Below are positions 18,323-27,638 of a stretch of 64,000 nucleotides of DNA, piece after piece. Below the pieces are notes generated by a model. The model saw only the letters and a list, made by a program, of their open reading frames with translations. It searched no databases and was not told the DNA's origin. Source of the DNA: CPC320 sp002336405 (GTDB lineage: Bacteria > Pseudomonadota > Alphaproteobacteria > Rhodobacterales > Rhodobacteraceae); contig CASIAN010000021.1 of assembly GCA_949372595.1 (NCBI GenBank), positions 17,298 to 81,297 on the forward strand, written 5' to 3'. The stretch's first letter is position 1; every line of letters starts with the position of its first letter. The position numbers were made by a program, and so were the translations under genes.

Positions 18323-19753
18323 ATGACAGACACTCCACTTTGGCAATATAGCGCCTGTGAGATCGTCACTGCCATCCAAAATGGCGAAATCAGCGCCGAA
18401 GCTGCAGCATCGGCCGCGGTTAACCGCATGCGTGAGGTCAATCCAGACCTGAACGCCGTGGTAGAAGATCTTGGGGAACAAGCGGTTGAACACGCCACAG
18501 CATTAGACCAGCAGCGCGCCGCAGGCCAACCATGCGGGCCACTGCACGGCGTTGCCGTCACGATTAAGATCAACGTTGATCAAGCCGGGCATGCCACCTC
18601 GAACGGGGTGTTGGCACTAAAAGACAATATTGCCCATCAAGACGCGCCGGTGGTGCGGAACCTCACCAAAGCCGGTGCCGTGATAATCGGACGCACCAAT
18701 ACACCGGAATTTTCGTTTCGCGCCGATACCGACAACCCGCTGCACGGACGGACCCACAATCCTTGGGGTCGACATGTATCCCCTGGCGGATCCTCGGGTG
18801 GGGCCGCATCGGCAGTGATGTCAGGCTGCGGTGCATTGGCCCATGGCAATGACATTGGCGGCTCACTCCGCTTTCCCGCCGCAGCCACAGGCGCCGTGAC
18901 GGTCAAACCGAGCCTCGGACGGGTACCAGCCTATAATCCCAGCCAGAAAGCCGAGCGTGGCATGCTGGCGCAGGCGATGTCGGTACAGGGCCTAATCACC
19001 CGCTCTGCGGCCGATCTGCAGTTGTCTATGCCCGCTCTCATCGCACCCGATATTCACGATCCCTTTCACGTGCCACTGCCTTATCGGGGGTCTGCGATCA
19101 ACGGGCCGGTTCGCGTGGCGGTTAGCAAAGCCAGTTTTGGGTTCGAACTCCACCCTGAGATATCTAAGGCAATTGATCTGGCCGCAGATGCCCTCAGCGA
19201 TGCGGGATATGAGATCGAGGAAATGACCCCGCCACTGGCACAGGAAACCGCCGAATGCGGGTACCGCGCTTTGATGGGCGAAGTGTCAGAACTGCTTGGT
19301 CCTGACATACGCACCCATGGGTCCGAGACGATCAATGCAATATTTGACGAATATTTTCGTCAATTCCCCCCCTATCAGGGCCGTTCCCTGCTCGACGCGA
19401 TGGCCAAGCGCAGCTTTTACGCCCGGGAATGGGGACTGTTTTTAAACGAATATCCCTTGGTGCTATGTCCGTTCATGCTGCAGCCGTTCTTTACTCCCAA
19501 TCGCGACACCGAAGGCCCTGAAGGCGTCAGGGAGGCACTGGGCTCAGCGTTGTGGTCTTTTTCGATGAATTTCACCGGCCTACCCGCAGGATGCCTGCCA
19601 ACGCATCTCGCCGCGCTGCCACAGGGGTCGCAGCCGATCAACGTGCAGCTTATCGGGCGGCGCTGGCGCGAAGATTTAATCGTTGACGCGATGGTCGCCA
19701 TTGAGGGCCGTTTGGGACGTCTGTGTGAACATCTGTGGGCGCAGTCCGCTTAA
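18323..19753 (+). CDS. amidase-signature family hydrolase
   Basis: The 476-residue amidase has the Ser-cisSer-Lys triad region complete: Lys in GVAVTIKINVD (about residue 82), Ser in SPGGSSGGAASAV (about 157), and Ser in GNDIGGSLRFPAAA (about 180). It hydrolyses an amide such as an aryl or aliphatic amide. No gatB or gatC partner is adjacent, so a GatA role is unlikely. GAGAGG about ten bases before ATG 18323 supports the start. It is transcribed away from ada across a 181-bp gap. Confidence 0.92.
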   Translation: MTDTPLWQYSACEIVTAIQNGEISAEAAASAAVNRMREVNPDLNAVVEDLGEQAVEHATALDQQRAAGQPCGPLHGVAVTIKINVDQAGHATSNGVLALKDNIAHQDAPVVRNLTKAGAVIIGRTNTPEFSFRADTDNPLHGRTHNPWGRHVSPGGSSGGAASAVMSGCGALAHGNDIGGSLRFPAAATGAVTVKPSLGRVPAYNPSQKAERGMLAQAMSVQGLITRSAADLQLSMPALIAPDIHDPFHVPLPYRGSAINGPVRVAVSKASFGFELHPEISKAIDLAADALSDAGYEIEEMTPPLAQETAECGYRALMGEVSELLGPDIRTHGSETINAIFDEYFRQFPPYQGRSLLDAMAKRSFYAREWGLFLNEYPLVLCPFMLQPFFTPNRDTEGPEGVREALGSALWSFSMNFTGLPAGCLPTHLAALPQGSQPINVQLIGRRWREDLIVDAMVAIEGRLGRLCEHLWAQSA

Positions 19754-19799
19754 TTCCATAAAGCCTGATTGTAAAATCAGCCTGCATATAGCCCAAACA

Positions 19800-20561
19800 C
19801 TAGACGAATTGCTCGCGTAGCAGACGCTCTTCCAAACCATGACCGGGATCAAACAGGATTTTATGGCTGACCTGCGTATCCGAGGTGATTTGCACCGACA
19901 CCACATTTTCAACTGCCAGAGAATCGGCATAAGCCGTCACCGGGCGGCGTTCGGGTTCCAATACATCAAATCCAACCCTTGCGCACTTTGGCAACAACGC
20001 GCCGCGCCAGCGACGGGGCCGATAGGCTGCCATCGCGGTAAGCGCCAAGACATCAGACCCGATTGGTAAGATTGGACCGTGCGCAGAGTAGTTATACGCC
20101 GTTGACCCCGCCGGAGTGGCCAACAGCGCGCCATCACACACCAACTCGTCAAGCCTTGCCCGCCCATCGACGGAAATACGCAATTTAGCAGCTTGCGGGC
20201 CCGCACGAAGCAGCGACACTTCGTTGATTGCCAGAGACAGATGCCGCTTTCCGGTCACATCGGTCGCCTGCATGGACAAGGGATTAATCACAGTTTTTTC
20301 AGCTAACGCCAAACGCTGTGGCAGCGTCTCGACTGAAAATTCATTCATCAAAAACCCGATTGTTCCTCGGTTCATACCATAGACGGCAAGCCCCAGCGCC
20401 TGTGTGCGCTGCAAGGTTTGCAACATGAACCCGTCCCCCCCAAGGGCAACTATCACGTCTGCGAACGCCTCCTCACAGTCACCATGTAGCCCGGCAAGCT
20501 CAGCCCGAGCATGTTGCGCGGCCTCGGCCTCGCTCGCGGCAAAGGCAATTTTCAAATCCAT
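19800..20561 (-). CDS. nadK: NAD kinase
   Basis: The 253-residue enzyme phosphorylates NAD+ to NADP+. The nucleotide-binding motif ALGGDGFMLQTL and the Gly-rich YGMNRGTIGFLMNEF are present, with the conserved CDGALLATPAGSTAYNYSAHGPI stretch that lines the NAD site (given here as separate parts CDGALLATPAGSTAYN and YSAHGPI). Length is that of short alphaproteobacterial NadK. It is convergent with the amidase (46-bp gap) and divergent from glyA (194-bp gap). Confidence 0.95.
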   Translation of the reverse strand: MDLKIAFAASEAEAAQHARAELAGLHGDCEEAFADVIVALGGDGFMLQTLQRTQALGLAVYGMNRGTIGFLMNEFSVETLPQRLALAEKTVINPLSMQATDVTGKRHLSLAINEVSLLRAGPQAAKLRISVDGRARLDELVCDGALLATPAGSTAYNYSAHGPILPIGSDVLALTAMAAYRPRRWRGALLPKCARVGFDVLEPERRPVTAYADSLAVENVVSVQITSDTQVSHKILFDPGHGLEERLLREQFV

Positions 20562-20755
20562 GTGCCAGCGTTTCCTACTTGCAGATCTCGGTAAAATAAC
20601 TCAAGCACAGCCGCTGCAAAATTACCAGTGGTGCCGCGCCTATTCGGCGCAGGGTCGCATTCAGATGTTTTCACAGCCCTGTCTTTCCTTTACCCACAAG
20701 ACAACTATATACCACTCACGCGCCCACAGACCCGTAAAAGCAGGAGCATTCAGCC

Positions 20756-22051
20756 ATGACCACCGCCTCTCACGCACCCGGATTTTTCACGCAATCGCTG
20801 CAGGACAGTGACCCCGACGTGTTCGCGTCTATCACCGACGAGCTGGGCCGCCAACGTGAAGAAATCGAGCTGATCGCCTCTGAAAACATTGCCTCAGTTG
20901 CCGTCATGGAGGCCCAAGGCTGTGTGATGACCAATAAATACGCCGAAGGCTATGTCGGCCGACGCTATTATGGTGGATGCCAATTCGTCGATGTAGCCGA
21001 AACACTGGCAATTGAGCGCGCCTGTCAGCTGTTTGAATGCGGATTTGCCAATGTACAGCCCAACTCGGGCAGTCAGGCCAATCAGGGCGTGTTTACTGCG
21101 CTGCTACAGCCGGGCGACACCATCCTCGGAATGAGCCTTGATGCCGGTGGGCACCTGTCCCATGGTGCAGCCCCGAACCAGTCGGGAAAATGGTTCAACG
21201 CAGTCCAGTACGGTGTGCGCCGCGAAGACAATATGATTGACTATGACGAAGTCGCAGCACTGGCAAAAGAACACCAGCCAAAGTTATTGATTGCCGGAGG
21301 CTCTGCCGTGCCACGTCAAATTGATTTCGCAAAAATGCGGGAAATAGCCGACAGTGTGGGCGCCTATCTGCATGTTGATATGGCACATTTCGCCGGTCTG
21401 GTTGCGGCCGGTGCCCACCCAAGCCCTTTTCCCCATGCCCATGTTGCCACCACAACCACACATAAAACACTGCGCGGCCCGCGTGGTGGGATGATCGTGA
21501 CCAATGATGCCGCACTGGCAAAAAAGTTCAACAGTGCGATTTTTCCTGGCATTCAAGGCGGGCCCCTGATGCATGTGATTGCCGCCAAAGCCATCGCCTT
21601 CGGTGAGGCCCAGCGCCCAGAGTTCAAAACTTACATCAACGATGTGATCACAAACGCCCAAGCCCTGAGCGATCAATTGATCAAAGGCGGGCTCGACACT
21701 GTAACCCATGGAACCGATACGCATGTTGTGCTTGTTGACCTGCGGCCCAAAGGTGTAAAGGGCAACGCCACCGAAAAGGCGCTGCAGCGCGCACACATCA
21801 CCTGCAACAAAAACAGCGTGCCGTTTGACCCCGAAAAGCCAATGGTCACCAGCGGCATTCGCTTGGGATCCCCTGCGGGCACCACACGGGGCTTCGGCGA
21901 ACAGGAATTCCGCCAAATTGCCGACTGGATTATCGAGGTTGTTGATGGGCTGGCAGCAAATGGCGAAGAGGGAAATGCCGCAGTTGAAAGCAAGGTGAAG
22001 GCAGACGTAAAAGCCATGTGCGCGCGCTTTCCAATCTATCCAAACCTCTGA
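20756..22051 (+). CDS. glyA: serine hydroxymethyltransferase
   Basis: The 431-residue PLP enzyme interconverts serine plus tetrahydrofolate and glycine plus methylene-THF. The PLP-lysine motif VATTTTHKTLRGPRGG is intact, as are IELIASENIASVAVMEAQG and NKYAEGYVGRRYYGGC. CAGGAG precedes ATG 20756. It supplies the same glycine/one-carbon node as the gcv operon 25 kb away, but no glycine riboswitch is visible in its 194-bp leader. Confidence 0.98.
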   Translation: MTTASHAPGFFTQSLQDSDPDVFASITDELGRQREEIELIASENIASVAVMEAQGCVMTNKYAEGYVGRRYYGGCQFVDVAETLAIERACQLFECGFANVQPNSGSQANQGVFTALLQPGDTILGMSLDAGGHLSHGAAPNQSGKWFNAVQYGVRREDNMIDYDEVAALAKEHQPKLLIAGGSAVPRQIDFAKMREIADSVGAYLHVDMAHFAGLVAAGAHPSPFPHAHVATTTTHKTLRGPRGGMIVTNDAALAKKFNSAIFPGIQGGPLMHVIAAKAIAFGEAQRPEFKTYINDVITNAQALSDQLIKGGLDTVTHGTDTHVVLVDLRPKGVKGNATEKALQRAHITCNKNSVPFDPEKPMVTSGIRLGSPAGTTRGFGEQEFRQIADWIIEVVDGLAANGEEGNAAVESKVKADVKAMCARFPIYPNL

Positions 22052-22083
22052 CAGATCGCTGTCCCAAGGGATTTAAAACTGCC

Positions 22084-22848
22084 ATGTTGCATAGGGTTAT
22101 CCACGGCCAGGCAAATAACCCGCCGCTCTTAATCGTGCATGGTTTGTTTGGCTCCGGGCGCAACTGGAGCGTTATCGCAAAGCGTCTGTCTGACATGCGG
22201 CAGGTCTTTGCGGTCGACCTGCGCAACCACGGGCAAAGCCCATGGAGTGATCACCACCGGTACATCGATATGGCCGAGGATCTGGCCGAAGTGATCACCG
22301 CCCACGGCGCGCCTATGGATGTGCTCGGTCACTCGATGGGTGGCAAAGCGGCGATGACACTTGCGCTGACCCGCCCAGAGTTGGTGCGCCGCTTGATCGT
22401 CGCAGATATCGCCCCTGTCGCCTATGGACATGACCAGACCCAACACATAAAAACGATGCGCGCCGTGGATCTGACACAAATCAAAAAACGTGCTGACGCC
22501 ACCGCGCAATTGGCCCGAGATATCGACGACCCGATATTGCAAAGCTTTTTCACCCAGTCGCTGGATATTGCCAACGGCAGGTGGCGCCTTAACCTTGATG
22601 CGCTCGAGCGTCATATGCCGGAAATTTTAGAATTTCCAGAATTTAACACAACATTTTCGAACCTGACATTGTTTCTATCGGGTGCGAACTCAAACTATGT
22701 TGCCCAGACACACCGGCCAATCATTAAGCGTTTATTTCACAACTCCAAATTCGCCAAAATTCCAAACACTGGCCACTGGCTGCACGCGGAAGCGCCCCGC
22801 CAGTTTGAAGCGTCTGTCCGGGCATTTCTGACCATGACATTCGCCTGA
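22084..22848 (+). CDS. alpha/beta hydrolase (YbfF/ABHD11-like esterase)
   Basis: The 254-residue protein has an alpha/beta-hydrolase fold. LLIVHGLFGSGRNW gives the oxyanion-hole region, VDLRNHGQSPW the following strand and loop, GHSMGGKAAM the nucleophile elbow, and NTGHWLHAEAP the catalytic His. The order and length match the YbfF/ABHD11 esterase group that acts on small or fatty acyl esters. ATG 22084 is chosen over 22018, which would overlap glyA by 34 bp. It lies 32 bp after glyA and may be cotranscribed. Confidence 0.9.
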   Translation: MLHRVIHGQANNPPLLIVHGLFGSGRNWSVIAKRLSDMRQVFAVDLRNHGQSPWSDHHRYIDMAEDLAEVITAHGAPMDVLGHSMGGKAAMTLALTRPELVRRLIVADIAPVAYGHDQTQHIKTMRAVDLTQIKKRADATAQLARDIDDPILQSFFTQSLDIANGRWRLNLDALERHMPEILEFPEFNTTFSNLTLFLSGANSNYVAQTHRPIIKRLFHNSKFAKIPNTGHWLHAEAPRQFEASVRAFLTMTFA

Positions 22849-23007
22849 GAGCCACGAGAGATCGTCGCCGAATTTATCCGCGAGAGATAGACATGCTCCA
22901 CCTTGAGCGCGTGAATTCCAAGCCAGCCCTTGTTCGAATTCGCGGCAAATAGGACCGCGCGATCTTCGAGCCTTGACCAATCCCGAAAACCAAATCATAT
23001 CCCTTGT

Positions 23008-24807
23008 ATGACACAGCTTTCAAAAATCCGAAATTTCTCGATCGTCGCCCATATCGACCACGGAAAATCCACCCTGGCCGACCGGTTGATCCAATCCACC
23101 GGCACCGTAAAAGACCGGGATATGAAAGAGCAGTTGCTGGATGCGATGGACATCGAGCGAGAGCGCGGTATCACTATCAAAGCCAACACGGTGCGGATCG
23201 ATTACACCGCCGAGGATGGTGAAGACTATGTGCTCAATCTTATCGACACCCCGGGCCATGTGGATTTTGCCTATGAGGTCTCGCGCTCAATGCGCGCGGT
23301 TGAAGGCTCGCTTTTGGTGGTTGACAGCTCGCAGGGTGTCGAGGCGCAAACACTTGCCAACGTCTATCAGGCGATCGAGGCCAATCATGACATTGTGCCA
23401 ATCCTGAACAAAATTGACCTACCGGCCAGCGATTGTGATCGCGTTGCCGAACAAATAGAAGACGTGATTGGCATCGATGCGTCAGGCGCCATTCGGGTCA
23501 GCGCAAAAACTGGCGTCGGCATCAAAGAAACATTGGAAGCTATCGTCAAAGAATTGCCCGCCCCCAAAGGCACGCGCGATGCCCCGCTCAAGGCAATGCT
23601 GGTCGACAGCTGGTACGACGCCTATCTCGGCGTCATCGTCTTGGTTCGGATCATGGACGGAGTGCTGAAAAAGGGCGAGCGGATCAAGATGCTGTCAAAT
23701 GGCTCAGTGCATCATGTCGACCAAATCGGCGTATTCCGCCCCGAGATGCAAATGATTGACGAATTGGGTCCGGGCGAGATTGGCTTTCTGACCGCCTCGA
23801 TCAAACAGGTACGCGACACGAGGGTTGGCGACACAATCACCCATGAGAAAAAAGGCACCGATCAAGCGCTTTTAGGGTTCAAACCAAGTCAGCCGGTGGT
23901 GTTCTGCGGGCTGTTCCCAGTGGATAATTCCGAGTTTGAAGACCTGCGGGAAGCCATCGACAAACTGTCGTTGAATGATGCGTCTTTCAGCTCTGAAATG
24001 GAGACATCGGCCGCGCTTGGTTTTGGATTTCGCTGCGGATTTTTGGGATTGTTACACCTTGAGGTGATCCGTGATCGCATCGAAAGAGAATATAATATTG
24101 AGCTGATAACCACCGCACCCTCGGTAATTTATCATGTTTTCCTGCGCGATGGCACTATGAACCCACTGCACAATCCGGCCGACATGCCCGACCTGACACA
24201 TGTGGACCATCTCGAAGAGCCGCGCATCAAGGCGACAATTTTAGTACCCGACGAATATCTCGGCGATGTTTTGAAATTGTGTCAGGATCGGCGCGGCATT
24301 CAAATGGATCTGACTTACGCAGGCAGCCGAGCCATGGTCGTCTATGATCTGCCGCTCAACGAAGTGGTCTTTGATTTTTACGACCGCTTGAAGTCGGTAA
24401 CCAAGGGCTATGCCTCTTTCGATTATCAAATGACAGAGTACCGGCAGGACAATCTGGTAAAAATGTCTGTGCTGGTCAATGACGAAGCAGTGGACGCGCT
24501 GTCGACCATGGTACATCGCGACCGGGCCGAAGCCCGAGGCCGGGCCATGGTAGAAAAACTTAAAGATCTCATTCCGCGTCATATGTTCAAAATTCCAATT
24601 CAAGCGGCGATTGGCGGCAAAGTGATTGCCCGCGAAACGCTGTCGGCGATGCGCAAAGACGTCACTGCCAAATGCTATGGCGGCGATGTCAGCCGTAAGA
24701 AAAAATTGTTGGATAAACAAAAAGCCGGCAAGAAAAAGATGCGCCAATTCGGCAAGGTTGATATCCCCCAGGAGGCCTTTATTTCGGCCTTGAAAATGGA
24801 CGGTTAG
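23008..24807 (+). CDS. lepA: elongation factor 4 (LepA)
   Basis: The 599-residue translational GTPase remodels stalled ribosomes. The G1 motif is AHIDHGKSTL, G2 lies in RERGITIKANTV, G3 is DTPGHVDF, and G4 is NKIDLP. The LepA-specific C-terminal domain is present (AAIGGKVIARETLSAMRKD, ending KKKMRQFGKVDIPQEAF). ATG 23008 opens the conserved MTQLSKIRNFSIVAHID. It stands alone, 159 bp after the hydrolase. Confidence 0.97.
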   Translation: MTQLSKIRNFSIVAHIDHGKSTLADRLIQSTGTVKDRDMKEQLLDAMDIERERGITIKANTVRIDYTAEDGEDYVLNLIDTPGHVDFAYEVSRSMRAVEGSLLVVDSSQGVEAQTLANVYQAIEANHDIVPILNKIDLPASDCDRVAEQIEDVIGIDASGAIRVSAKTGVGIKETLEAIVKELPAPKGTRDAPLKAMLVDSWYDAYLGVIVLVRIMDGVLKKGERIKMLSNGSVHHVDQIGVFRPEMQMIDELGPGEIGFLTASIKQVRDTRVGDTITHEKKGTDQALLGFKPSQPVVFCGLFPVDNSEFEDLREAIDKLSLNDASFSSEMETSAALGFGFRCGFLGLLHLEVIRDRIEREYNIELITTAPSVIYHVFLRDGTMNPLHNPADMPDLTHVDHLEEPRIKATILVPDEYLGDVLKLCQDRRGIQMDLTYAGSRAMVVYDLPLNEVVFDFYDRLKSVTKGYASFDYQMTEYRQDNLVKMSVLVNDEAVDALSTMVHRDRAEARGRAMVEKLKDLIPRHMFKIPIQAAIGGKVIARETLSAMRKDVTAKCYGGDVSRKKKLLDKQKAGKKKMRQFGKVDIPQEAFISALKMDG

Positions 24808-25208
24808 TTTACAGCTCGCCCCCTTGGGGCGACCAGACCACCTTGCCAGACTTGGGCATTACGCTTTGGCAGTTGCTTAATACAAGAGGCCTCGGCTCGA
24901 TTAATGAGCCTGCGTTAAAAACATTCCATCTAAAAAATTACAGCCTGCTGCGGCAAACAATAGTATCAGTGCATTTAATCTGAAGTTTATTTTGGAAATT
25001 TTTGGCTTTTGATTTCACTCTGGTTTATCCTGGCCTCGGCGCTCAACGCACAGGTTCAATGCAGCGCCCCCAAGGTATCGCTGACGTTTTCCCCTGACAT
25101 ACTGAGTTTTGACTAAGTTTTGACAATAAAGGTCAAAGTTTCGTTTCGGCCCACCGCAGCGAAAATACCACTGGATTAACAGAAATAAGCCGTAAACTGA
25201 CAGCCTGT
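24808..25208. other. intergenic region, no gene recognised
   Basis: This 401-bp stretch carries no convincing reading frame. Just after lepA, 24816-24832 can form a 7-bp stem (TCGCCCC with GGGGCGA, 3-nt loop), but no T-run follows, so it is at best a weak terminator. A second short inverted repeat, GGCTC-N7-GAGCC, lies near 24893-24909. The A/T-rich part after 24900 probably contains the promoter of the following gene. Confidence 0.5.
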
Positions 25209-26305
25209 GTGACGCAAAACAGCACGCCAGTTCTGCGCACGCTGGCGCTGGCACTGGCTGCGCAGAGTTTGATCAGTTTTCGCCTGCAATACGCCAATGC
25301 CTATGCATTGCACGAATACGCACATGCCGTGATGGGGCACAGGTTTGGGACAAGCGGGATTATGGTTGGCCGCTCGCCAAACAACAACGGCCTTGGCGTT
25401 AAGAAAACGACCCCTATCTCAAGAACTTGCTGCGTATGACCTTTGGGGGAAAGCATCCGTTTGACTTTGGCTACCGCGGTGTCGGCATCAGTAGCAGTGG
25501 CAACACCCCAGCGGCCTTTAGCGGTGCCAAAGCACAAGCGCGCTGGGGCACGGGCACGGGGATGGGCACGGAGATGGGGATGAGGATGGGGCAGGCATCA
25601 ATCTCAATAGTTTTTTGGCGCACAAGATTTTAACGCTATGATGGACGGTGAAGCCAGTCCAAGCCGGGGGTTGAATTATATCATTAACAAAACCTTTGCC
25701 CCGGGATATTTTTTGCTTGGTGCAAATCTTGGCGGCGATCCATCCAACTATGTGGCACAGTTGACAGCACAGTGGATAAGCACCTCGTTAGACGAAATCA
25801 GAAAATACCAATGGGTGGCGCTTTTACTGTCCAACGGCTATTGGACCAGCCTCAGGTCCATGAGGCACTACGACAAAGGGGCCACGGATATAGCACCCCA
25901 CTGTGGGGCGACTTACAATGACAGCCCGAGGCCTGAGCGCAGTTTTATACTGGCCTGAATTTTTCCACTTTCCTGAACAAAAGCGGTGTTTCTATCGCCG
26001 TTGAACTGCCGTTTACGCTTGGCCCACGGGGTCGCTGGAGCTTTGGCATTGAACGCAACATCATCGGTATGAGCCAAGGCAAAGATATGACGCGAGAGTG
26101 CGCCGCAACATTAAATAACCTCAAAGTATCAGGAAAATTCATACAAAACGGCAGTTTCACCGAGGTACGTATCCAACATCTAGTCACAAAAAGTGTCTCT
26201 ATGGTCGCGCAAATGTTCATGACAAAAGGTACCAGCCCGATTGGGGAAAGGCCCAGCTTTGGCGCCCGTCGAGGTGGCCATTTCGGGCTCCAGCTTGGTT
26301 TTTAG
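25209..26305 (+). pseudogene. unknown exported-type protein with HExxH motif and Gly/His/Asp linker; four homopolymer frameshifts
   Basis: The raw sequence breaks this gene into five frames, but each break falls in a short homopolymer. Adding one base to the A4 near 25,405, the G4 near 25,549, the T4 near 25,626 and the T4 near 25,943 gives one open frame of 366 residues with family-like sequence across every joint. A hydrophobic N-terminus is followed by LHEYAHAVMGHRFG (HExxH zinc motif), DPYLKNLLRMTFGGKHPFD, a linker GHGHGDGHGDGDEDGAG, INLNSFLAHKIFNAMMDGE, VELPFTLGPRGRWSFGIERN and a C-terminal HFGLQLGF. The final Phe and alternating pattern hint at a membrane beta-barrel end. I do not recognise the family. 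Start is GTG 25209; function unknown. Confidence 0.65.
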
Positions 26306-26374
26306 AACGCCGATGAGGCCTGAGCACAGCAAGCAAAATTCAGCGCCCCCCAAGTTCATCAGAGGACGCCATAC

Positions 26375-26848
26375 TCAATTATCTGAATGTTTCATCTTAT
26401 GCTTTTTGGCGGTGCGTTTCAGATCGACAGGCACCGTCACTGCAACCGCACCAGCATTTTCGAACATCAGCGTCACCAAAATCTCATCGCCCTGCGTCAT
26501 AGGGGCAACAAGTCCCATGAACATCACGTGGTCACCACCTCGTTCCAGCGCGTGCATTCCACCTGCCGGGATCACTGCACCCTCCGCCAAATGGCGCATT
26601 GTCATCACACCGTTGGCCTCTTCGGAATGCGTGTGCAACTCGACCTTCTTGGCCGCGTCGGACGTCACACCCACCAAACGATCATCGGCGTCACCATGGT
26701 TCATCACCACCATAAACGCCGCAGCACTGGAAGCAGATTTTCCCGATGCTCGGGCGTAGGGGTCTTGCACCATAATAGACCCAGCCAGCGCGGGAAGGTA
26801 AAAGCAAACAGTGACAGCGGTTGCCAAGCAAAGAGCTTTGAAGGACAT
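26375..26848 (-). CDS. periplasmic copper chaperone PCu(A)C
   Basis: The 157-residue secreted protein has a signal peptide (cleavage near residue 23) and the PCu(A)C fold. The copper ligands follow the H-x10-M-x21-H-x-M pattern: HTHSEEANGVMTMRH and GMHALERGGDHVMFMGL. The C-terminal tail is Lys/His/Met-rich. Such chaperones deliver Cu(I) to the CuA centre of cytochrome oxidase. GGAGAG sits before ATG 26848. The gene lies 50 bp downstream of a DUF2946-like gene on the same strand, likely one copper-related unit. Confidence 0.92.
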   Translation of the reverse strand: MSFKALCLATAVTVCFYLPALAGSIMVQDPYARASGKSASSAAAFMVVMNHGDADDRLVGVTSDAAKKVELHTHSEEANGVMTMRHLAEGAVIPAGGMHALERGGDHVMFMGLVAPMTQGDEILVTLMFENAGAVAVTVPVDLKRTAKKHKMKHSDN

Positions 26849-26898
26849 TATGTCTCTCCTTTAAAAGTTTAGTATTGCAATTAGAACTCAGACCACAC

Positions 26899-27246
26899 TC
26901 AAATAAACGGTGGTCCGCGCGCCATATGCAACATCACATCGCGCACAGAGTGGTGTTGCCCACTGTCAGTTCTGAAAGCGCGCGAGCCATGATACTGGCG
27001 GCGCAACTGAGCCGTGACCTGTGGAACCACAGCAGCCAACGCAAGCGCACATTCCGCACAATGCTTAGGTGGTGACGTCGGCTTGCCGCTGGCGTCGATA
27101 TGGATCGCAACAGCCCCGTTCCCGGCACATAGAACCATCTGATCTACCGCCGGGGCCATTGCGCGCGCCTGCGATACGCCAAGGCTGGCGACCACAAGCG
27201 TTATAACCATCACAAGAATGGATATTATTCTCAACCCATCGCGCAT
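26899..27246 (-). CDS. DUF2946-like small membrane/exported protein
   Basis: The 115-residue product has an N-terminal hydrophobic segment (residues 8-28), then VLCAGNGAVAIHIDASGKP, CAECALALAAV and a C-terminal RGPPFI. The spacing of the Cys residues and the GPP end match DUF2946-type proteins, which often lie beside copper genes. It immediately precedes the PCu(A)C gene, which supports a part in copper handling. The exact function is not known. Confidence 0.7.
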   Translation of the reverse strand: MRDGLRIISILVMVITLVVASLGVSQARAMAPAVDQMVLCAGNGAVAIHIDASGKPTSPPKHCAECALALAAVVPQVTAQLRRQYHGSRAFRTDSGQHHSVRDVMLHMARGPPFI

Positions 27247-27290
27247 TAGCTCAATAAAAACCGTTCAATCACAAACTGCAAGCCTGTCAC

Positions 27291-27320
27291 AAAAAAAGAC
27301 CCGACCGGCCGGACGGATCT
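27291..27320 (-). terminator. rho-independent terminator of rpmB
   Basis: On the minus strand a GC-rich hairpin (AGATCCGTCCGG pairing with CCGGTCGGGTCT, one mismatch and one G-U) is followed directly by seven T. It lies 28 bp after the rpmB stop and so should end that transcript before the copper genes. Confidence 0.75.
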
Positions 27321-27347
27321 TACGACGTTCAGCGCTCTGAAAAAGTC

Positions 27348-27638
27348 TTAGACTAATTCAGCTTGTGCTTTGACGATTTCTTTTTTGATCTTCAATGCAG
27401 AGTCAGACAGCTCTGTGTCTTTTGCCTTGGCCATAAACAGGTCCAAACCGCCCCGGTGATCGACCGTGCGCAGGGCTGCGGCACAGATGCGCAGTTTCAC
27501 ACCGCGTTTCAGGATTTCAGACTGCAGTGTCACGTCGTTTAGGTTTGGCAAAAACCGCCGACGGGTCCTGTTTTTTGCGTGGCTGACATTGTTGCCAGTC
27601 ATTGGGCCTTTTCCGGTCAGTTCACAACGGCGTGCCAT
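27348..27638 (-). CDS. rpmB: 50S ribosomal protein bL28
   Basis: The 96-residue protein begins MARRCELTGKGPMTGNNVSH and carries NRTRRRFLPNLNDVTLQSE, the standard alphaproteobacterial L28 sequence. It is part of the large ribosomal subunit. The unit is monocistronic, with its own terminator downstream. The 375-bp region upstream (27639-28013) holds no clear gene; a 71-codon frame at 27747-27962 on the same strand has a hydrophobic patch but no other support. Confidence 0.97.
   Translation of the reverse strand: MARRCELTGKGPMTGNNVSHAKNRTRRRFLPNLNDVTLQSEILKRGVKLRICAAALRTVDHRGGLDLFMAKAKDTELSDSALKIKKEIVKAQAELV

Noticed and set aside
24816..24832. rho-independent terminator of lepA
   Set aside because: The 7-bp stem is good but no T-run follows, so it was only mentioned in the intergenic entry.
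25545..25612. GGGCAC/GGGGAT-type DNA repeat as a phase-variation locus
   Set aside because: The repeat encodes an in-frame Gly/His/Asp linker, and the frameshifts lie in mononucleotide runs that fit sequencing loss elsewhere in the window.
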